NCBI GenBank assembly: GCA_963783095.1
Contig: CAWAMR010000003.1
Span: 372,001-436,000 of the forward strand
Direction of reading: 5' to 3'
Source: CAWAMR01 sp963783095
GTDB taxonomy: Bacteria > Planctomycetota > Planctomycetia > Gemmatales > Gemmataceae
DNA: 64,000 bases
Shown here: positions 10,130-18,596 of the stretch, piece by piece
How the letters are laid out: each line of letters begins with the position of its first letter
How positions within the stretch are numbered: position 1 is the stretch's first letter
Translations under genes and position numbers: made by a program
Notes under the pieces: generated by a model
What the model saw: the letters and a program-made list of their open reading frames with translations, nothing else
Databases searched by the model: none
What the model was told of the DNA's origin: nothing

Positions 10130-11035
10130 TCAAGCGGTTTCATGGGTGGGTGAAGCGATCCGAACAAAAATGTCCTGTAGCGATGGACGGGTTTGCTCAA
10201 AGAGACTGACCGTCCCTCGCTTCATCAGTTCGCCCAGGATTTGCTGGGTATCCGCATCGCGTTCGAGACGTAGTTCTTGTAGCCGGCCAAAGTCGATCAC
10301 CTTGGCAACGCCCGGAAGATGCTCCAGAGATACCCCTTCGCCTTCCAGCCGAACTCGGATCGTATCGGTGCCGTAGGCGTTTTGAATCTGTTCGAGCGTG
10401 CCGTCGAGAACTTTCTTCCCTTTATAAATCATGAAGATGAAATCGCACATTCTCTCGGCCACCGACATATCGTGCGTGGAAAAAATGACGGTGCTTCCAT
10501 CTTTCTTGAGATTCAAAATTGCCTCGCGCAGCACCTCGGCATTCACCGGATCAAGGCCGCTGAACGGCTCATCGAGCAATACCAATTCGGGTCTTGAGAT
10601 GACCGTGGCAATGAATTGCACTTTCTGCGACATCCCCTTCGAAAGGGTTTCGACTTTCTTGTCGGCCCAGTCGATCAGACCCATCTGTTCCAGCCAGCGA
10701 GTGATGTCGGCCCCGCAATCGCGGCAGCCTTTCAATTCGGCGTAGAATCGCAGGATCTCCCGAACCTTCATCTTTTTGTAAAGTCCCCGTTCTTCCGGAA
10801 GGTAGGCGATGCGATCGCTGGCGGCATGCCACGAGGTATCGCCGAGCACTTTCACCGCGCCGCGATCGGGTAAATAGATCCGCATAATCATGCGGAGGGT
10901 TGTTGTCTTTCCGGAGCCATTTGGTCCGATGAAACCATAAATGGTGTTCGGAGGCACATGCAAAGTCAGGTCATCGACGGCGACGTGGTCGCCGAAGGTC
11001 TTGGTGACATTCTCGATCTCGACAGCGGGAAGCAT
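10130..11035 (-). CDS. ABC transporter ATP-binding protein (NatA-like)
   Basis: A 301-residue ATPase. It has Walker A GPNGSGKTT near residue 38, the signature LSKGMSQK near 132, and Walker B LVLLDEPFSGLD near 155. The switch His is in STHDMS. A C-terminal extension of about 90 residues after the ATPase core matches the DUF4162-type tail of NatA/YhaQ proteins. It is first in a two-gene operon with the permease, whose reading frame begins within or just after this stop codon. Energises the exporter at the inner membrane. Upstream lies the AGTGGTC-type inverted repeat, which may contain or flank its promoter. Confidence 0.92.
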   Translation of the reverse strand: MLPAVEIENVTKTFGDHVAVDDLTLHVPPNTIYGFIGPNGSGKTTTLRMIMRIYLPDRGAVKVLGDTSWHAASDRIAYLPEERGLYKKMKVREILRFYAELKGCRDCGADITRWLEQMGLIDWADKKVETLSKGMSQKVQFIATVISRPELVLLDEPFSGLDPVNAEVLREAILNLKKDGSTVIFSTHDMSVAERMCDFIFMIYKGKKVLDGTLEQIQNAYGTDTIRVRLEGEGVSLEHLPGVAKVIDFGRLQELRLERDADTQQILGELMKRGTVSLFEQTRPSLQDIFVRIASPTHETA

Positions 11036-11039
11036 ATTT

Positions 11040-11176
11040 CTCAGTGGTCAGTGGACAGTGGTCAGTTAAGTCAACCATTGCTTTTATATGATTACCGTGG
11101 AAGGTTACTCACCAGATCCCAATGATTCTACTGACCACTGACTACTGACCACTGACCACTAACCACTGACCACTAT
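11040..11176. repeat. AGTGGTCAGTG-family inverted repeat, copy 1
   Basis: The left side (11041-11067) reads CAGTGGTCAGTGGACAGTGG. The right side (about 11130-11175) is a run of CTGACCACTGAC words in the opposite orientation. The core between them is about 60 bases and AT-rich. Two better-preserved copies occur at 19.7 and 22.5 kb. It fills the gap between two divergent genes. Confidence 0.8.
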
Positions 11177-11207
11177 TTAATCTTGACCATTCACGACGAA
11201 TCATGGT

Positions 11208-12234
11208 ATGGCCGGGCGATTCATCGGGGAGCATTCCGGTAGGTGCGGTAGAATCGCACGACGCCGCCGTGACGGCAAGGAGGCCCGCAGTGTTGGCCAA
11301 GGCTCGTATGTCGAATTTGCATGGCGCATTATCGGGCTGTTGGGCATCCTTGTGATGGGTCTGAGCTGCACCGGCTGCGCGCAACAATTGGATGCACTCA
11401 CGAGCGAGCGGCTTCGGAACGATCCCTTGCACCTAATGTTCGGTTCCGACGATCCAATATTTATCTTAAGGAATGTCGAGGACAGTGATGCACGACTTCG
11501 AGCCATGCAGGATTTGAAGGAACCCAAGCTCGATCCGAAGACGGCACCGGTTCAGGATGAGATCGTCCAGATACTTGCGGTGACGGCAAACAGCGATAAC
11601 CATGCAGTCTGTCGTTTGGCGGCAGTCGAGGCGCTCGCTCGATTCGATGATCCGCGCCGGTCAGATACTCGTGGACGCCTATCATAACGCATCCGACGAT
11701 GCGCCCCAGATGGTCAAAGTTGATCCGCAAAGCGGAGTGGTCCAGGTCAAACACACGGAGAATAGGCGCGCGATTTTAACCCCGACTTCGAACTTCACGC
11801 CCGATCTCGTAGACCAGATTCATTTGCACGTATTGGCGTCTTTGGGTCGCACGCGCACTCCCACCGGGTTGGCGCTGCTATGTGAAGTCGCATCGACTCC
11901 ACCGAAGAAAATAGAGAAAGACTCGAAAAAACTCGATGAGGAGCTTTTCCTGCGAACCGGCAGCGATCAAGGAATCACCGACCTTCGGCTGGCAGCCTTG
12001 CGCTCGCTGGCAAATTATAAGGGAGAGCAAGCGGCGATCGATGTGTGCTATAACATCCTGGAAAAGGAAAAGACCCCTGCCTTGAGGAACCGAGCCCATG
12101 AAGGTCTGAAACAACTTACGGGAAAGAACGCCGATCCGAATCCAGCGGCGTGGGCCGCTGTATTGGGGAAGGTAGAGACTCCGCCCGTAAAAAGCACACC
12201 AGATAACAGAGGACTGAGGACGGACAAACCCTAA
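11208..12234 (+). CDS. HEAT-repeat lipoprotein, frameshifted
   Basis: The first frame runs to 11687 and carries an Arg-rich leader, a hydrophobic helix and a lipobox ending S-C-T-G-C. It continues with Q-Q-L-D-A-L-T-S-E-R and helical HEAT-like sequence (V-C-R-L-A-A-V-E-A-L-A-R-F-D-D). The second frame takes over near 11660 (I-L-V-D-A-Y-H-N-A-S) and continues with more HEAT-like helices to 12234. One base change at about 11655-11670 fuses them into one protein of about 340 residues. The family is common in planctomycetes as a membrane-anchored helical-repeat lipoprotein of unknown role. The true start is uncertain: 11208 leaves a long basic leader before the signal helix, and a start nearer 11300 may be used. 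Confidence 0.65.
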
Positions 12235-12258
12235 ATCGGCTTTCTGCTTTTTTAGCCT

Positions 12259-12391
12259 CATCGTTCGCCGCGGAGCGGCAAACGATGGGGGTTTGATGGT
12301 TTTCAACTTGGAACCTGGACCTGGAACCATTCTTCCAAGGTCCAAACTCGAAGGTTTGATGGTTCTTAACTTGGAACTTGGAACCTGGAAC
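12259..12391. repeat. Hairpin plus direct repeats after the HEAT gene
   Basis: At 12259-12287 there is a 12-bp stem (CATCGTTCGCCG / CGGCAAACGATG, one mismatch) with a 5-base loop that could end transcription of the HEAT gene. Two direct copies of a 37-base word follow, at 12291 and 12354. Each begins GTTTGATGGTT and ends in AACTTGGAACCTGGAAC-like sequence, itself built from shorter CTTGGAAC units. Confidence 0.6.
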
Positions 12392-12395
12392 TTTT

Positions 12396-13205
12396 CTACA
12401 GGGATACCGCTACGGTCATTTCTGCTTCGGCCTTCGCGCCATCCGAGCCGTGGACGACGACCTTGCCGATGTGCATGCCCGGCACCGTGGCATGAGTCGT
12501 GATGGTGATGATCCGTTTCTCGGTGGGGTAGAGTAGGCCGATATCCACAATCATCGGCTGAGCGGATTCCCCGGCAAAGCCCTCGGGTAAGAATGTTTCT
12601 GCACGCACGTTATCAACCGGCCAGTTGCCCGAGTTTCGTACCTCAACCGTGAACGATACCAACTGTCCAAGCTCAACACTCTGTTTGCCCTCAATTCGCG
12701 CCCCGAGTTTGGGGCGAATGAGCGGCGTCTCGAAGTGCAGGTTTTGCGAGTAAGTCGCATCGAAACTGGTAAGATCATCGATCTGAAAGGTTACCCCAGG
12801 TTCGGGCTGGACTACCACTTGAAGTCGAATTTCCCGCCCCGGATCGAGACGGCCCAGATTCCAGATGAGATGGTCGCCGACGACTGAGGCCTTGGGGTGT
12901 GCCTCCAAGAGTTTAACCCCTGCGGGTAACGAGTGCTCGATGCGGAAACCAAAAGCCGGCCTGGGCAAAAGGACTTTCGCATTCAATCCATAGACGAGGG
13001 GCGGATTGCTGGGCAACGGTTCGGTGCGGGCCGGCACGTTGAGGTCCGCAATCGGCACGGGGACGGGCACAGTTGCCTGAATGCGAGGATCTTCTGGAAG
13101 TTCCAATTCCAGCCAGACCGGATATTCGTCATCTATCGCTTCGGCGACAGGAATTCCATCGCGAGCAGGAGCAAGAGTTTCGAGAATCGCGGATCGTTCA
13201 TTCAT
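12396..13205 (-). CDS. DUF11-like repeat protein
   Basis: A 269-residue protein without a signal peptide or membrane helix. The C-terminal 200 residues form two Ig-like beta domains of the conserved-repeat (DUF11) type, with phrases such as S-L-P-A-G-V-K-L-L-E-A-H-P, V-V-G-D-H-L-I-W-N-L-G-R-L-D-P-G and V-R-N-S-G-N-W-P-V-D-N-V. The N-terminal 60 residues are acidic and Pro-rich. Related planctomycete proteins carry many copies of this domain on the surface, but nothing here directs export, so location is unclear. Divergent from the SprT gene across about 330 bases. Confidence 0.7.
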   Translation of the reverse strand: MNERSAILETLAPARDGIPVAEAIDDEYPVWLELELPEDPRIQATVPVPVPIADLNVPARTEPLPSNPPLVYGLNAKVLLPRPAFGFRIEHSLPAGVKLLEAHPKASVVGDHLIWNLGRLDPGREIRLQVVVQPEPGVTFQIDDLTSFDATYSQNLHFETPLIRPKLGARIEGKQSVELGQLVSFTVEVRNSGNWPVDNVRAETFLPEGFAGESAQPMIVDIGLLYPTEKRIITITTHATVPGMHIGKVVVHGSDGAKAEAEMTVAVSL

Positions 13206-13538
13206 GTTCGCGGAACCGTCAAGGTTGAGAATCTTCGATGCACGACGAAAGACGTAGACCGGTCGCTCCGCGACGGGAATTCTACACTTGCGGGATCATC
13301 CCAATAATGACCTACCTGCACTATAGACCGCGAAACGATTGGTTGCCAGAAAAAGCGCCGATCTTTTCCGACAATCATTCTTATGAATGTTCGTCTTTTT
13401 GATTGACTCTACGCGGATACCGATCCGTCAGATTGGAATTTCCATGAGCCGTTGTTAAGATACTCCGGGACATTTATGCCCTCTATTTTTCTCCTGAAAG
13501 CAACTTCGAGTTCTTCCTTGTGCGTGAGTGGAATCGAC
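13206..13538. other. Intergenic region between divergent genes
   Basis: This 333-base gap should hold the promoters of the DUF11-like gene and the SprT-like gene. I see no repeat, RNA gene or convincing consensus promoter. An in-frame upstream extension of the SprT gene (to 13452) enters it but lacks a good ribosome site. Confidence 0.4.
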
Positions 13539-14033
13539 ATGCACCAACATTCAGCGCCGGCATTGCCTCCCAAATTTCAAACAACCTACGATCTGGCTCG
13601 GCAACTAATGGCCCAATATGGTTTGAACGATTGGATCTTCGGGTTCAATCGCCGAAAACGCGATATGGGCATCTGTTATGCTCCTCATCGTGGCCGTCCG
13701 GGCCGGATTCAGTTGTCGATCTATTACGTGCACAAGAATTCCGAAGCCGACATTCGCGATACGATCCTTCACGAAATTGCTCATGCGCTGGTGGGCCAAC
13801 CACATGGGCACGACGACGTTTGGAAAGCCAAATGCATCGAAATCGGGGCAAACCCAACCCGCTGCGGCAAAGCAGAAATGCCGGTCGGCAACTGGCGAGC
13901 CATTTGTCCCGGCTGCCAGGTCAAATTCCATCGTCACCGCAGACCCAAAAGACTGACGGGCAGTTACTGTCGAAACTGTGGTCCTGTGAAGGGCCAGATC
14001 GTCTGGAAATGGGGAGATGGACCTCCCGGTTGA
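13539..14033 (+). CDS. SprT-like zinc metallopeptidase domain protein
   Basis: A 164-residue protein from ATG 13539. HEIAH at residues 78-82 with HGHDDVW at 89-95 matches the SprT/SPRTN zinc site (HExxH plus a later His). Cys123-x2-Cys126 and Cys144-x2-Cys147 form the C-terminal zinc ribbon of bacterial SprT proteins. Length fits the family. Eukaryotic SPRTN cleaves DNA-protein crosslinks; the bacterial role is not settled. In-frame starts at 13452 and 13476 are possible, but the added residues do not look like protein of this family. Cytosolic. Confidence 0.85.
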   Translation: MHQHSAPALPPKFQTTYDLARQLMAQYGLNDWIFGFNRRKRDMGICYAPHRGRPGRIQLSIYYVHKNSEADIRDTILHEIAHALVGQPHGHDDVWKAKCIEIGANPTRCGKAEMPVGNWRAICPGCQVKFHRHRRPKRLTGSYCRNCGPVKGQIVWKWGDGPPG

Positions 14034-14111
14034 AGCACACTCCGAACCGATGATTGGCGAGAGTTGTCCATAATTGATGACCGGATCGGAGATAAGGCTT
14101 GGAGAGTTCTG

Positions 14112-14393
14112 ATGAGTCGTCACATTGCGCGAGCCGATCGTTGGAGCCGACCGGGGCCGCTGGAAATGCGCTCGGGACAAGGGTTGGCCGTCAAATTCTT
14201 CAAACGCGCATGGTGGGCTGAGATTACCTATCGACTCTTGCCTGAAGAAGTCCAACGCGGCCTATCGAGTCTTGATGAACACACCGATCGATTGGGACCA
14301 TTCAAAAGACCCCGAAACGCAATGGTCGAGGCCGAACGGCACAAGACGATGCTGCGCAATCGATTTGGCGAGCGGATTGTGTTTGGAGCATAG
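14112..14393 (+). CDS. Small basic hypothetical protein
   Basis: A 93-residue protein from ATG 14112, which follows GGAGAG at a good distance. It is rich in Arg, Trp and Lys (ARADRWSRPGPLEMRSG, FFKRAWWAEITYRLLPEEV), with no signal peptide or membrane helix. An in-frame start at 14064 exists but lacks a ribosome site. It sits 78 bases after the SprT gene on the same strand and converges within 3 bases on the next gene. Not recognised; possibly a planctomycete-specific conserved protein. A false positive is possible. Confidence 0.5.
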   Translation: MSRHIARADRWSRPGPLEMRSGQGLAVKFFKRAWWAEITYRLLPEEVQRGLSSLDEHTDRLGPFKRPRNAMVEAERHKTMLRNRFGERIVFGA

Positions 14394-14396
14394 GCG

Positions 14397-14693
14397 TCAG
14401 CGGGATAGGCAGTCGTCTGGGGATTCAATGTAACGGAGAACAAGGAAATTTATAGGGAGTCCTGTCTCCTTGCATACCCGGTCCATTAAATCAACTGCGT
14501 CTCCGCCGTGTCCCACGATCTTTTGATTGCGAATAACGACATGCTCTCCTTGGTAGGGAGCAAACGCGCCGGCACTTTGTTGTTCATTGGTCCACGCCCA
14601 GTCTCGGAAGGTATCTTCGTCAAACGTTTCGTACAGCCTGGGATCGATCTGTGGTTGCTCTGGGCTTTCGATACTTGTTGGTTGGGTAATCAT
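14397..14693 (-). CDS. Small DUF5678-like protein, copy B
   Basis: A 98-residue acidic protein from ATG 14693 preceded by AAGGTG. The core Y-Q-G-E-H-V-V-I-R-N-Q-K-I-V-G-H-G-G-D-A-V-D-L-M-D-R-V resembles DUF5678 domains, in which a Y-P-G-x-W-V-A-V-x-x-x-x-V-V-A-x-G block is followed by a helix. It is clearly homologous to the gene just upstream at 14800-15108 over about 70 residues. A longer in-frame start at 14861 would overlap that gene, so I reject it. It may be transcribed with the defence-like cassette, being on the same strand downstream. The function is unknown. Confidence 0.6.
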   Translation of the reverse strand: MITQPTSIESPEQPQIDPRLYETFDEDTFRDWAWTNEQQSAGAFAPYQGEHVVIRNQKIVGHGGDAVDLMDRVCKETGLPINFLVLRYIESPDDCLSR

Positions 14694-14799
14694 GTTAACA
14701 CCTTGCTCGAATAGATCCAGCTTCGTTCTATGATTGAGCATAGCCGTTTGGTTTCCGAGGAACAATCCTTTGTCCACACTTCGCTCGGCGGAATTCCCC

Positions 14800-15108
14800 T
14801 CAATAAATCGACAACTCGCCTTCAATATAGGTGAGTACAAATCGTTGTCGCGGAAGTCCACTTTCTTGACTCACTCGTTGCAGCAACTCAGTGGCATGTG
14901 GACTGTGTCCCCAAATCTTTTGGTTCGCGACTGCCACATGCTCGCCGGGATAATCGGAAAACAGGTGCGGGTTTTCGTGAACCCAATTCCAATCCGTGAG
15001 GATCTCTATTTCCAGCGGGTCAAAGGCTGTTTCGTCCTGTGCTTTTTGCGACGTCAGCGGTTCCGCTGTGCCATTGAGATTATTGGACTGTGGTACGATG
15101 TGATTGAT
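14800..15108 (-). CDS. Small DUF5678-like protein, copy A, no standard start codon
   Basis: The frame translates to about 102 residues with the same core as copy B (Y-P-G-E-H-V-A-V-A-N-Q-K-I-W-G-H-S-P-H-A-T-E-L-L-Q-R-V). It has no ATG, GTG or TTG near its beginning. An ideal AGGAGA ribosome site sits 6 bases upstream of an ATC codon at 15108, so either an ATG has been lost or misread, or ATC is used. An in-frame stop lies just above. It begins 40 bases after the end of the 318-residue gene on the same strand. Homology with copy B is what makes this a real gene. The function is unknown. Confidence 0.55.
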   Translation of the reverse strand: MNHIVPQSNNLNGTAEPLTSQKAQDETAFDPLEIEILTDWNWVHENPHLFSDYPGEHVAVANQKIWGHSPHATELLQRVSQESGLPRQRFVLTYIEGELSIY

Positions 15109-15147
15109 AGCTATTCTCCTCGATCGAAAGGCGGGAGGCGGAAACCG

Positions 15148-16104
15148 TTATTGCATGGTGATCTTTATGCCGACATACACCACATACAACGGCACGTTTG
15201 CCGATATCGGCCACGAAAAATGAATTCTGATTTGCGGCGTCTTGACCTTGCCATGCCAGGTACAAAACAGATATTCCCCGATTTTCTCGGGGTGTGGGAA
15301 TGTCATCTCGGATTTGAACTCGGTTTTTTCATAATCCGAGGAATCGGTGAACCATGCCTTACCGCCGGTAAAGTGCTGCGTGTAGATTTGGTTACCTTCT
15401 GTTGTGCGATTGCCATCGTCATCGAAACAGCCGCGGAGTTTGTTCAGAACATTAAGCCGAATTCGAATCCGGTCGGCTGCGCCGGGCACAAATGGATATC
15501 CCTTTAAGTTATCAAACGCATCGACTGATATTATCAGATTGCCGCATGTGAGTCGCACATATTGTTCAAGTGACCTCCACGAGTCGAAGGCGACAGGTGT
15601 GGTCGTAAGTTTTTGCTCCACAGTATTCAGTGACCAATGGTTGGGCACGTCGATTTCAAGCAGCGTAAGATCAGCCCTCCGCCAAATTACCTTTATTGGG
15701 TCACGCAACCAATTTGACGGGTCGATGCTCAAGACTTCGTGCTCTAGTCCGTGAAATCTACAGAATGCTGCTTCACCTACAGCGGTATCAGTCACAACTG
15801 ACTCGCTCGGGGATTCAAACCATTCGTCGCTAAGATGCTGACGCTCATCGGTCCAATAGGGGCCACCGCTCGTCAACCATAGAATCCATGCCTGTTTTTT
15901 CTCTCGCGGCATTCCTTGGATAGCCTGAGACATGTTTAAGTCGGCTGTCACTTTGGCGGACAAAATATTTCGACAACAGAACAGCTCGAATCCCACACCA
16001 CGAATAGCACGCCGGATTTCCATCACTCGTTCTACCGCGTTGTAGAAATCGTTGACAGAATGAAACTGGCTATGGAACGATAGCTCATTGAAGAGAAATT
16101 GCAC
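15148..16104 (-). CDS. Unknown 318-residue protein, third gene of DUF262/DUF3696 cassette
   Basis: Not recognised. A soluble alpha/beta protein, rich in Trp and aromatic residues, with no signal peptide or membrane helix. The N-terminal 60 residues (V-N-D-F-Y-N-A-V-E-R-V-M-E-I-R-R-A-I) are helical. W-I-L-W-L-T-S-G-G-P-Y-W-T-D near residues 73-86 and a later R-S-L-E-Q-Y-V-R-L-T-C stretch are the most distinctive parts. It starts one base after the stop of the ATPase gene, so it is almost certainly co-translated with it. That context makes it a candidate effector or specificity subunit. Confidence 0.8.
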   Translation of the reverse strand: MQFLFNELSFHSQFHSVNDFYNAVERVMEIRRAIRGVGFELFCCRNILSAKVTADLNMSQAIQGMPREKKQAWILWLTSGGPYWTDERQHLSDEWFESPSESVVTDTAVGEAAFCRFHGLEHEVLSIDPSNWLRDPIKVIWRRADLTLLEIDVPNHWSLNTVEQKLTTTPVAFDSWRSLEQYVRLTCGNLIISVDAFDNLKGYPFVPGAADRIRIRLNVLNKLRGCFDDDGNRTTEGNQIYTQHFTGGKAWFTDSSDYEKTEFKSEMTFPHPEKIGEYLFCTWHGKVKTPQIRIHFSWPISANVPLYVVYVGIKITMQ

Positions 16105-16105
16105 G

Positions 16106-17251
16106 CTATTCTCCCCAGCCCGCGAAAAAATTCATGTCTTTGTCGAATTGATCGAAGAATCCATTTGGCCATTGATCAACATTGCCGGAGGCATCAAGCA
16201 TTGGAGTAGTTACTTGTTCTCCGCCGGTCCCCCGTGGTTTGAAGAAATGAAGGGCAACTTGCTCCGGCGACACGATTCTGCTTTTCACTGCTCTTCGAAT
16301 CCCATTGAGTACATGATCGCTATGTGTTTCGACCAACACTTGAATACCTGCAGCTGAGGTCTCGGACAAGAACTTGCCCATGAGCGCTTGGCCGGCCGGG
16401 TGCAAATGCACTTCCGGGTTCTCAACCAACAGGAGATCGCCAACCTGTGCAGATAACGACGCGACAATAATGGGAAGGACCTGAGTTAACCCAAATCCTA
16501 CGTTCACGGGACGGTGGAATTCGGTGGCATTTGATGTTCGTAGCCCCAGGGTGACGATATTCGTTTGCGGAACCTTTTGCACATCCAGCGACGTGTCCGG
16601 AAAAAATTGGCTCATCCGGGCTTGAACCTGTTTAAGCAGCGTAGGCGGTTCCGAATCCACCACGAGCGTGGGCAATACCTTGTCGTCGCGTTTCAAATGC
16701 AACAATCCGACAGCGTTCTCGCCTCGTGCGCCGACAACTTGTGCTGCACTCGGATCTTGAAGCTGGTAAATCTCTCTAGGGCCAACTCGCTCCGCAGTTA
16801 AATAGCTCAACCTTTTCAACCGACGAGCGAGAGCCTGCTGCGGGTTGGTAGCCGGATCTGGAAACAAATGTCGAAGTCGATCCGGACGTATAATTTCGCG
16901 GCCATCGACTTCAAGTGAATTCACAGCAATCGACATGGATTGCTTATTATCGCCAAAGTCAAAATTCCAGCGAATCGTGCAACTGGAATCGACAATTCGA
17001 ATCGCAAATGCACTTCGACCATTGACTTTGTCAACGACATCTGCTGCACTGCCTAGAGCAATCGCGGATCCATTGAGTTGAAGTCGCGTTGACCACTCGT
17101 GTTCCAAAATGGTCTGATGGAGTAGCACCAATGCTTGCAGAACCGTCGATTTGCCGGACGCATTCGAGCCGGAAAATAGGGTGAGTGGTTTTAGAGGCAA
17201 TTTGAGGACTTCAAAGCATTTGAACATCTCGATTTCAATTTGGTCCATCAC
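16106..17251 (-). CDS. AAA/SMC-like ATPase of the DUF3696 type
   Basis: A 381-residue ATPase with an ABC/SMC-like fold split by a long middle region. Walker A GSNASGKST is at residues 28-36. Near residue 270 the Walker B strand and D-loop read LLLVENPEVHLHPAGQ, the form usual in OLD/RecF-like and DUF3696 proteins. The switch His is in ETHSDHVLNGIRRAV. The C-terminal 70 residues fit DUF3696. Its ATG overlaps the DUF262 stop by 4 bases (ATGA), implying translational coupling. Proteins of this type act as sensors or motors in several anti-phage systems; here the function is inferred from context. Confidence 0.88.
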   Translation of the reverse strand: MMDQIEIEMFKCFEVLKLPLKPLTLFSGSNASGKSTVLQALVLLHQTILEHEWSTRLQLNGSAIALGSAADVVDKVNGRSAFAIRIVDSSCTIRWNFDFGDNKQSMSIAVNSLEVDGREIIRPDRLRHLFPDPATNPQQALARRLKRLSYLTAERVGPREIYQLQDPSAAQVVGARGENAVGLLHLKRDDKVLPTLVVDSEPPTLLKQVQARMSQFFPDTSLDVQKVPQTNIVTLGLRTSNATEFHRPVNVGFGLTQVLPIIVASLSAQVGDLLLVENPEVHLHPAGQALMGKFLSETSAAGIQVLVETHSDHVLNGIRRAVKSRIVSPEQVALHFFKPRGTGGEQVTTPMLDASGNVDQWPNGFFDQFDKDMNFFAGWGE

Positions 17252-18375
17252 CCCAAAACCTCCTTGAACATTTGTTCTGACATTTGAAACCGCAGCTTCA
17301 CGTTCTTGGTGCTGTTAGGGCCGTAGGTAATTGCAGCAACGAAATCGGTGTTATCAAGCAGCACGTAAAAGGCTTCGCAAAACTTGGCTTTTCGCTCTAA
17401 CACTAACTCGATTGGATATCGAGCCAATCCAGTTGTCATCACATCCCAGAGCGATGCATTGATCACGCCACGATCGGCCTGATCGGGCCGGTGCTTTCGG
17501 AATGCTTGGGTACCAAAAAGGTTGAAGTTGTTTTGAAGACTTTGGCGAAACCGATTCGATAACTCGTCGAGATCTGTTTGAGCCATGTCGTTCATCTTCA
17601 CGAGACTTTTCGCCAGAAACTCGTCCATCTCTTTCTTGTAGTTTTCCACACCCACCAAGCTAAACGCGCAGAATCGATTTACGAATTCTCGATCCCTCAT
17701 TTTCTTAGCGTCGAGACTTTTGCCGGTTGCCTCAACAAACAACTCGGTTGAGGCTTCTTCTTTAAGCCAGCCGGTTGCTGGCCCGGTAAAGAGACAATTT
17801 CGCATCTGCTGTCGGGTCAAGATTTCGCCGCTGTTGACGCGTTCGAAAATGTCGAGTTTCGCGCGCTCCGGTACTTTTGAGTCGATAATGTAAAGAATCA
17901 ATTGGCAGTCTTCGATCCGATTCTTCAACTTTGGCGAAAGGTCGCTGAATTTCTTTTTGTTGAGACTTTCTTGATGCGGCAGTCGAAGCTTGAATTTATC
18001 GCACAAAAAGTCTCGAAATGTGGACAAGCGTTGTAGCCCATCGACCACGATGGTCTGCCCCTTTTGATCTTCGGCGAGGTAGAAGACTGGAAGCGGTATT
18101 CTTATCAGCACGGATTCGATCAATTTGCTCTGTTTCTCGGCATCCCAGACGAAGTCTCGCTGAAAATCGGGGTTCATGATGAAATGTTTGGCCGCGATCC
18201 GCCGAACTACCTCGAACACTGTTCTATTCTCTGTGCGAATGAGCAGAGTATCGATCGGGTAATCGCCAAGCCCCTCATCCTCCGGACCTCCGAGACCCTC
18301 GATTTCCTCTTGGCTTGTACGACCGGATGCTCGTTTTGGTGGCTTGATGGCGTTTTCTTTTTTGATGAACTTCAT
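17248..18375 (-). CDS. DUF262 (GmrSD N-domain, ParB-like) protein
   Basis: A 375-residue protein. NPDFQRDFVW at residues 68-77 and IVVDGLQRLST at 109-119 are the two DUF262 hallmarks; D-G-x-Q-R is the ParB/sulfiredoxin-like nucleotide-binding loop. F-E-R-V-N-S-G-E-I-L-T-R-Q-Q-M-R-N follows at the expected distance. The protein stops after the DUF262 helical region and has no DUF1524 HNH nuclease, so it is not a full GmrSD enzyme. It is first in a three-gene overlapping operon. DUF262 proteins use NTP binding or hydrolysis to control partner nucleases in restriction systems; that role is inferred here. Confidence 0.88.
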   Translation of the reverse strand: MKFIKKENAIKPPKRASGRTSQEEIEGLGGPEDEGLGDYPIDTLLIRTENRTVFEVVRRIAAKHFIMNPDFQRDFVWDAEKQSKLIESVLIRIPLPVFYLAEDQKGQTIVVDGLQRLSTFRDFLCDKFKLRLPHQESLNKKKFSDLSPKLKNRIEDCQLILYIIDSKVPERAKLDIFERVNSGEILTRQQMRNCLFTGPATGWLKEEASTELFVEATGKSLDAKKMRDREFVNRFCAFSLVGVENYKKEMDEFLAKSLVKMNDMAQTDLDELSNRFRQSLQNNFNLFGTQAFRKHRPDQADRGVINASLWDVMTTGLARYPIELVLERKAKFCEAFYVLLDNTDFVAAITYGPNSTKNVKLRFQMSEQMFKEVLG

Positions 18376-18596
18376 AGACGGCTCCTTTTAATTGGACATT
18401 TAGCGACGCTCAGTGTGAGTGTTTTCTTGCCATCTGTCCCTCAACAATTCGTTAAGGTCGTCTTCTCTGTTCCATCATTCATTGAAATGATACCATCCGC
18501 ATCTCAGCCAAACAACCCTGCAAAACACCAACGGCCCGCGTGGATTTGGCTCATCGCCAATCCCACACGGGCCGTTTTGCCTTCGTCGATCACCGA

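Noticed and set aside
14734..15507. A 257-codon plus-strand frame opposite the small genes
   Set aside because: It lies antisense to three genes with homology or operon context, has no ribosome site and reads as unstructured sequence.
17248..18375. DUF262 protein as a complete GmrSD restriction enzyme
   Set aside because: The C-terminal DUF1524 HNH nuclease is absent here and in the neighbouring genes.
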